From assembly GCA_025358235.1 (NCBI GenBank), contig JANYKH010000193.1:1-11417 (forward strand): a stretch of DNA of 11,417 nt, read 5' to 3'. The notes below the pieces were generated by a model that made no database searches, was not told where the DNA came from, and was given only the letters and a program-made list of their open reading frames with translations. Within the stretch, counting starts at the first letter, position 1, and the number at the start of each line of letters is the position of its first letter. This document shows, in pieces, positions 7,423-11,417 of the stretch. This DNA comes from Chloroflexota bacterium (GTDB lineage Bacteria; Chloroflexota; Dehalococcoidia; Dehalococcoidales; RBG-16-60-22). The position numbers and the translations under genes are program-made.

Positions 7423-8319
7423 ATGAAAGAAATAGGACGTCTGCTCACCGCTATGGTTACGCCCTTCGATGAAAAGGGCGAGGTAGACTATAAACAGGCT
7501 GCGCGTCTCGCCAAGGCTCTGGTAGCCTCCGGCTCAGACGGCGTGGTTATCGCCGGGACTACGGGTGAATCGCCAACGCTGTCATGGGAAGAAGAAGAAA
7601 AGCTTTTCCATGAGGTCAAGGCCGCGTTAGCCGGCAAAGGCAGTTTGGTGGCCGGCACGGGCAGCAACTCCACATCGGAAGCTATCCAGGCAACCAAAGA
7701 CGCGGAGAAGATCGGCGTAGACGCGGCCTTGCTGGTAGTGCCTTACTACAACAAACCTTCCCAGGAAGGCCTTTACCAGCACTTTAAAGCCATTGCGACG
7801 AATACAAAATTGCCCTGCATTCTTTATAATGTGCCGGCTCGGACGATTACCAGTCTGGCCCCGGAAACTATAATCAAGCTAAGCCAGATTGAGAATATTA
7901 TCGGTATTAAAGAAGCCAGCGGGGACCTCGGCCAGGTGGCCAAAATCCTCAACGGCGTTACCCGCAAAGACTTCAAAGTCTGGAGCGGCAACGATGCGGA
8001 TACCTTCCCCATCATGTCAATGGGCGGTTACGGCATCGTGAGCGTGGCCTCACACCTGGTTGGCAAGCAGATCAAGGCAATGATGAACGCCACTCTTGCC
8101 GGAAACATGGCTGAAGCTGCCGCAATGCACCTGAAACTGATGCCGATGGCCACCGGACTCTTTATTCTCTCCAACCCGGTACCGGTAAAATACGCTGTCA
8201 ACCACATCGGATTCAACGTGGGCAAGCCCCGCCTCCCCCTGGTGGAACCGGACGAGAAGTCCGCAGCCCAGATACGGGAATTGGTCAAGGGCTACAAGAT
8301 TGATCTGCCCCTTAAATAA
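7423..8319 (+). CDS. dapA: 4-hydroxy-tetrahydrodipicolinate synthase
   Basis: A 298-residue TIM-barrel class I aldolase that condenses pyruvate with aspartate semialdehyde, the first committed step to lysine/diaminopimelate. The Schiff-base lysine is K163 in GIKEASGD, and the proton-relay residues are T47 in AGTTGESPTL, Y109 in VPYYNKP and Y135 in LYNVPARTI. R140, equivalent to E. coli R138, binds the substrate carboxylate, so specificity for DapA over N-acetylneuraminate lyase relatives is well supported. The start is ATG at 7423, and AAGGGG at the end of asd serves as ribosome binding site. It is the last gene of the operon; an intrinsic terminator follows 22 bp after the stop. If the host lacks peptidoglycan, as Dehalococcoides is thought to, the product would serve lysine alone. 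Confidence 0.96.
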   Translation: MKEIGRLLTAMVTPFDEKGEVDYKQAARLAKALVASGSDGVVIAGTTGESPTLSWEEEEKLFHEVKAALAGKGSLVAGTGSNSTSEAIQATKDAEKIGVDAALLVVPYYNKPSQEGLYQHFKAIATNTKLPCILYNVPARTITSLAPETIIKLSQIENIIGIKEASGDLGQVAKILNGVTRKDFKVWSGNDADTFPIMSMGGYGIVSVASHLVGKQIKAMMNATLAGNMAEAAAMHLKLMPMATGLFILSNPVPVKYAVNHIGFNVGKPRLPLVEPDEKSAAQIRELVKGYKIDLPLK

Positions 8320-8341
8320 TCGAAATTAAAACTAAACAATG

Positions 8342-8370
8342 AGGCCCCCTGAAAATGGGGGCCTTTGTTT
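8342..8370 (+). terminator. Intrinsic terminator of the rpsO-dapA operon
   Basis: A perfect 8-bp stem, AGGCCCCC (8342-8349) with GGGGGCCT (8357-8364), encloses a 7-nt loop. It is followed by a T-rich run (TTTGTTT, 8364-8370). Confidence 0.9.
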
Positions 8371-8395
8371 ATGTTAAAGAAGATTTGGGTTGCTG

Positions 8396-8448
8396 CTTTC
8401 GCGGGAATGGCGGGTTACCGGGATTCTGGATCGAGTCCGGAATGACAA
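8396..8448. repeat. Candidate dispersed palindromic intergenic element
   Basis: The stretch begins CTTTCGCGGGAATGGCG and ends in a hairpin, ATTCTGGA (8423-8430) with TCCGGAAT (8436-8443): eight pairs, one a G-T wobble, around TCGAG, then GACAAA. This resembles the short repeats that read GCGGGAAT...GGATTC...GGAATGACA, scattered between genes in many bacteria. Only one copy is in the window, so repetition is inferred from resemblance. It lies between two terminators and contains no gene. Confidence 0.45.
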
Positions 8449-8455
8449 AATTTCT

Positions 8456-8486
8456 GTATAAAAAGGGGGCCCCTTTCGGAGCCCCC
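8456..8486 (-). terminator. Intrinsic terminator of the glutamate-synthase-like gene
   Basis: On the minus strand a stem of GGGGGC with GCCCCC (complements of 8481-8486 and 8465-8470), extended by two further G-C pairs past one mismatch and closed by a GAAA loop, is followed by CTTTTTATA. The U-run faces the minus strand, so it ends transcription from the gene starting at 10108. The hairpin lacks a good T-run on the plus strand. Confidence 0.8.
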
Positions 8487-8512
8487 TCGTCTTGTTTGAT
8501 AGGACGCAAGCG

Positions 8513-10108
8513 TTAGCCGTTGAGAATGGCCATGGCTTCTTCACGGTTGGCATCCATAATATACGGGATGCCGGTAACTTTGGTGCAGTCCTCGGAAAGG
8601 GACATGAGGTCGTTGCGCCCGATAGCGTTGACGTTGAACGCGCGCGCGCCCGCCATCAATTGCTGAAGGCCCACTCTCAGTTTCTCAGAATAGCTGTAAA
8701 TGCCGATAGCGCCAAGGGGAATGTTCTTGATTTCCTTCGCGCCGACGAGGCTTTTAACATCCTCGTAGTTGACGAAGATTTCTTCCACAGTCTTGCCGAA
8801 CTGACTGACGGTGTTGGGCAGTTTGCCGTCCGCCATCCACTGGGCGATGTTCTTACCCACCATGCCGGGGATCATCATGGCACGGCCCATACAAACTGAT
8901 TTCACGAACGGCGCGCCAAGCGCCAGCGCCTTGAAAATGCCGTCTTCGCTGCTGAAACCGCCGGCAAAGGCCATATCAGAAGGACGCTCGCCTTTTTGGG
9001 CCAGTTTGGCCGCAAATTCATACGCGGCAGAGTGAAGGTAAAGGCTCGGCATACCCCACTCTTCCATCATGCGCCAGGGGCTCATGCCCGTGCCGCCGGA
9101 AGCGCCATCGATGGTCAGTAAATCGATATGTGCGCGCGAACTCCATTTTATGGCCATGGCCAACTCACGCAGGCCATATGCGCCTGTCTTAAGCGTGATT
9201 CTCTTAAACCCGATATCACGCAGGCGTTTAACTTCTCTCTGGAAGCCTTCCTCATCGATGAAACCCAGACGGGAGTGCCGCTCGAATTCCTTAATAGCCC
9301 CGGCCTTGAAAGCAGCCTGGTTTATGGGATTGGAGGGATCAGGCGTGACGATGTAGCCGCGTTTCTGCAGTTCCAGCGCTCTTTCGAGGCTGTTAACCTT
9401 GATTTCGCCGCCGATGCACTTGGCGCCCTGACCCCATTTCAACTCGATGGTTTCCAGTCCGTGTTTTTTATGAACGTACTCAGCCACGCCAAGACGGGTA
9501 TCTTCGACGTTCATCTGCACCAATATTTCACCGTAACCTCGGTGATATCTGCGATAGACCTCAATACGCCGGTCCATATCCGGGGCGGCGATGACTTTAC
9601 CTTTCGCATCGCGTTCCAGCTTGGGATCGATGCCGCAGATATTCTCGCCGGCCACAAGGGTAATGCCGGCCAGGGCCGCGCCCACGGCGAAGTGTTCCCA
9701 GTTCTTTCGGGCGATTTCCGTGGAGCCAAGAGCGCCGGTAAAGGCGGGGACTTTCATTTTAACTTTGCGGTCCCAGCCGTATTCGGTCTCGGTGTTAACT
9801 ATGGGAAAAATGGCCGTATCTGAATCGCCTTTGACGCCCTCCGCCAGACCTTCGGCCCCAAGCGCGTAGCCTTGAATATTCAGGTGAGAATAATCGACGG
9901 GGTAGTCTTTGTCACCGCCCGCGGTAACTTCGCTGAAAGGACCGGGGTAGATAAGTTCGCGGCCACGGAAGGTCGCTTTGAAAACTTCACAGTTCCCGAC
10001 GCATCCATCGACACAGCGACTGCAAAGGCCACTGCTTGGTACGATGCTCTTTGAACGATTAACGGTCCTGGTGGCATCGTTGGAATTTGGTCGTCCTAGG
10101 TTCGCCAT
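8513..10108 (-). CDS. FMN-binding glutamate synthase-like protein (GltB central domain family)
   Basis: A 531-residue protein built around the FMN-binding alpha/beta barrel of glutamate synthase. Barrel landmarks are LKWGQGAKCIGGEI (223-236), RITLKTGAYG (303-312), DGASGGTGMSP (334-344) and AGGFSSEDGIFKALALGA (382-399). It has no glutaminase (class II amidotransferase) domain and no C-terminal GXGXG beta-helix. The N-terminus carries CX2CX3CX3C at C29, C32, C36 and C40, a possible iron-sulfur or zinc site. The usual 3Fe-4S cysteine motif after the barrel is absent; only C406 is there. The start ATG has AAGGAG just upstream. nrpR lies 106 bp upstream on the same strand, pointing to nitrogen assimilation. 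It may make glutamate from ammonia or a partner's nitrogen donor, but a different amine or methylamine-type reaction, as in MgsC/GlxD relatives, is possible. Family placement is firm; function is not. Confidence 0.85.
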   Translation of the reverse strand: MANLGRPNSNDATRTVNRSKSIVPSSGLCSRCVDGCVGNCEVFKATFRGRELIYPGPFSEVTAGGDKDYPVDYSHLNIQGYALGAEGLAEGVKGDSDTAIFPIVNTETEYGWDRKVKMKVPAFTGALGSTEIARKNWEHFAVGAALAGITLVAGENICGIDPKLERDAKGKVIAAPDMDRRIEVYRRYHRGYGEILVQMNVEDTRLGVAEYVHKKHGLETIELKWGQGAKCIGGEIKVNSLERALELQKRGYIVTPDPSNPINQAAFKAGAIKEFERHSRLGFIDEEGFQREVKRLRDIGFKRITLKTGAYGLRELAMAIKWSSRAHIDLLTIDGASGGTGMSPWRMMEEWGMPSLYLHSAAYEFAAKLAQKGERPSDMAFAGGFSSEDGIFKALALGAPFVKSVCMGRAMMIPGMVGKNIAQWMADGKLPNTVSQFGKTVEEIFVNYEDVKSLVGAKEIKNIPLGAIGIYSYSEKLRVGLQQLMAGARAFNVNAIGRNDLMSLSEDCTKVTGIPYIMDANREEAMAILNG

Positions 10109-10214
10109 TTTTCTCTCCTTAAGATTCTAACTGCCTGTTCCCAGGTCAGAGTTACGCCAGTCTTGAGGAGTACCTATCGATATTTACAAACCCCCGGTGA
10201 TCCTCTGAGTGTAT

Positions 10215-11213
10215 TTAGCAGTAGTTTTCAATATTGACCAGTTCTTTATAATCCACAATTGTGCTCATAGCGTGATTTTCCGCTTCTATGCCGGTCTCAC
10301 GAGCGGCAGCCACCGGATTCAGACCGCCGATAAGGATGACACCGATTTTGTTGACATCGACGCCGGTCTCGCAGACTGGTGCGCTGGTATCGCCCATCTG
10401 CATCATGCCGTGTATCCCCGCTTCCTCAAGCCCTGCCAATATTTCATCCGCTACCGGTTTGCAGATAGACGGGATTTCCCGGAAATTCGCCAGAATCTTG
10501 CCCTCGCCTTTTTCCGCGACTTCTTTGACTGATGTCATGCCTGCGCGAATAAAGATTTCAGACGGATCCATGGACGAACCGGAATACTGAATTAATTCCA
10601 CAAAACGAAGGGGTTTGCGGTTGCGCACCTGCAAGATACCACCGAAGCGGGAATCTATCGGTACGCCGGCTTTTAAGAGAGTGCCGTTAATAACAATGCT
10701 GCAGACAGTGCCGAGACCCGTTTTGCCCCGGGGCACAATAAAATCGCCCAGTCTCTTCCCCTCTGTGGCGACGATAACCAGGTTACTGACACACAACCCA
10801 GCCTTAAACGCCGGCTCCATTAATTTGACCGCAGCCGGAAATATATCCTTGGAAAAGAAAGACACGTTGACGGGTACCAGACCGGTCTTGTTTTTAACAT
10901 CGAACTTGGTGCGGAAAGACAGCGATTCAATTTTTGAAATAGAAAAACCGATTTTGTCCTTAACCCGCGCCTCTACAAGTTCGTTCATGCCCTCTTCGGT
11001 CAGGACGCGGCCGTCACGCTGGCCGATCAGCCGGGTAAGGCCCTTTTCATCCATCATCTTGAGGTGATATCTGACGGCGCGCTCGCCAAGCTCGACGCCG
11101 TGTTCCGTCAACAATTGCGCGATCACGCGCGCCCCAAGCGGTTCCTGGGAGGCCCCGAGAACCTTCATTATTGAAATAACTTTTCTTTCTACGTCCTGAG
11201 TTTCAAAGCCCAT
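10215..11213 (-). CDS. nrpR: NrpR-type transcriptional regulator (winged helix plus NrpR domain)
   Basis: A 332-residue regulator. Residues 8-78 form a winged helix (VERKVISIMKVL ... ERAVRYHLKMMDEKGLTRL). Residues 85-325 form one NrpR (DUF128) ligand domain, recognised by SRFGGILQV near 188-196 and GVILIGGLNPVAAARETG (291-308) before ENHAMSTIVDY. In methanogens NrpR represses nif and glnA operons, and 2-oxoglutarate, the sign of nitrogen hunger, releases it from DNA. This copy has a single NrpR domain, whereas some archaeal proteins carry two. Start ATG at 11213 (minus strand), with AGGA 6 nt upstream. The next gene downstream on this strand is the glutamate-synthase-like gene, its likely target or operon partner. 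Inverted repeats upstream could serve autoregulation. Ligand and targets here are inferred from family knowledge. Confidence 0.88.
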   Translation of the reverse strand: MGFETQDVERKVISIMKVLGASQEPLGARVIAQLLTEHGVELGERAVRYHLKMMDEKGLTRLIGQRDGRVLTEEGMNELVEARVKDKIGFSISKIESLSFRTKFDVKNKTGLVPVNVSFFSKDIFPAAVKLMEPAFKAGLCVSNLVIVATEGKRLGDFIVPRGKTGLGTVCSIVINGTLLKAGVPIDSRFGGILQVRNRKPLRFVELIQYSGSSMDPSEIFIRAGMTSVKEVAEKGEGKILANFREIPSICKPVADEILAGLEEAGIHGMMQMGDTSAPVCETGVDVNKIGVILIGGLNPVAAARETGIEAENHAMSTIVDYKELVNIENYC

Positions 11214-11263
11214 ATTTTTTCCTGTAAATCGGTGACCTTTTTCCGGTGTCCGGTAAGCAAGCC

Positions 11264-11293
11264 ATTGTATCAGAAGCAGTAATTGATGGTCAA
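11264..11293 (-). promoter_or_regulatory. Predicted promoter of nrpR
   Basis: On the minus strand TTGACC (complement of 11288-11293) and TACAAT (complement of 11264-11269) are 18 bp apart. A TG one base before the -10 makes it an extended -10 promoter. Transcription would start near 11257, giving a leader of about 44 nt. It may also transcribe the glutamate-synthase-like gene, since no terminator is visible between the two. Confidence 0.6.
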
Positions 11294-11296
11294 GAA

Positions 11297-11374
11297 GTTA
11301 ACGATTCGGGATCGTTCATATAATGTTTCGGTCAAATACTATTCTGGACCGATTGAGTCCAAACGTAACGTTTG
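11297..11374. promoter_or_regulatory. Cluster of inverted repeats, candidate operator region
   Basis: Three inverted repeats follow each other: AACGAT-N5-ATCGTT (11300-11316), TCGGTC-N13-GACCGA (11328-11352) and CAAACG-TAA-CGTTTG (11360-11374). The first abuts the upstream side of the nrpR -35. A plus-strand -10-like TATAAT at 11319-11324 lies between the first two, without a good -35. None fits the archaeal NrpR site GGAA-N6-TTCC. The end of the window has AAAGGG near 11399-11404 and ATG at 11413, possibly the start of a divergent gene, with too little sequence to confirm. Confidence 0.4.
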
Positions 11375-11417
11375 AAAGGAATCTGCGTTATCTATTGCAA
11401 AGGGTTACTACTATGTT

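Noticed and set aside
6513..7448. Open reading frame of 311 codons on the minus strand, antisense to asd
   Set aside because: asd is unambiguous on the plus strand with all active-site residues. The antisense product has no recognisable motif and is a codon-bias shadow.
9128..9823. Open reading frame of 231 codons on the plus strand inside the glutamate-synthase-like gene
   Set aside because: It is antisense to the conserved FMN-domain coding region and shows no family motif.
11375..11390. GGAA-N6-TTAT at 11379 as an archaeal-type NrpR operator
   Set aside because: Only the GGAA half matches; the second half should be TTCC.

Overview
The window reads as bacterial chromosome with tightly packed housekeeping genes. 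It looks moderately GC-rich, and no phage, transposase, CRISPR or tRNA/rRNA signal was seen. Three things suggest the Dehalococcoidia branch of Chloroflexota, perhaps Dehalogenimonas-like: an archaeal-style NrpR nitrogen regulator in an otherwise bacterial genome, the gene order rpsO-pnp-dapB-asd-dapA, and a stand-alone FMN glutamate-synthase-like protein. This assignment is inference from gene content only; no database search was possible.

Left part (1-2920): the 3' end of a pyruvate-kinase C-terminal-domain-like gene, possibly frameshifted, is followed closely by an exonuclease III gene (xthA). A HAD phosphatase of the MtnX/PSPase-like group lies convergent, and its stop codon overlaps that of xthA. 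A small zinc-ribbon protein gene follows, convergent with a second, Cof-type HAD phosphatase with 1 bp between stops. Believable sigma70-type promoters precede both phosphatases.

Centre (3020-8370): one plus-strand operon. A strong promoter (TTTACA-N17-TACAAT) drives rpsO (S15), pnp (PNPase), dapB, asd and dapA, with gaps of 24, 15, 7 and 4 bp and a clear intrinsic terminator at the end. It joins a ribosomal protein and an RNA-decay enzyme to three consecutive enzymes of the aspartate-to-lysine/diaminopimelate branch. rpsO and pnp both use TTG starts.

Between 8320 and 8512 two oppositely oriented terminators flank a short palindromic element that resembles dispersed intergenic repeats.

Right part (8513-11417): on the minus strand, an NrpR-type repressor (winged helix plus one NrpR domain) lies upstream of an FMN-binding glutamate-synthase-like protein. 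This pair is probably a nitrogen-assimilation module. The GltB-like protein lacks the usual 3Fe-4S cysteine motif after the FMN barrel and has an N-terminal CX2CX3CX3C cluster instead. Upstream of nrpR are a good extended -10 promoter and three inverted repeats that are candidate operators. The window may end on the first codon of a divergent gene.
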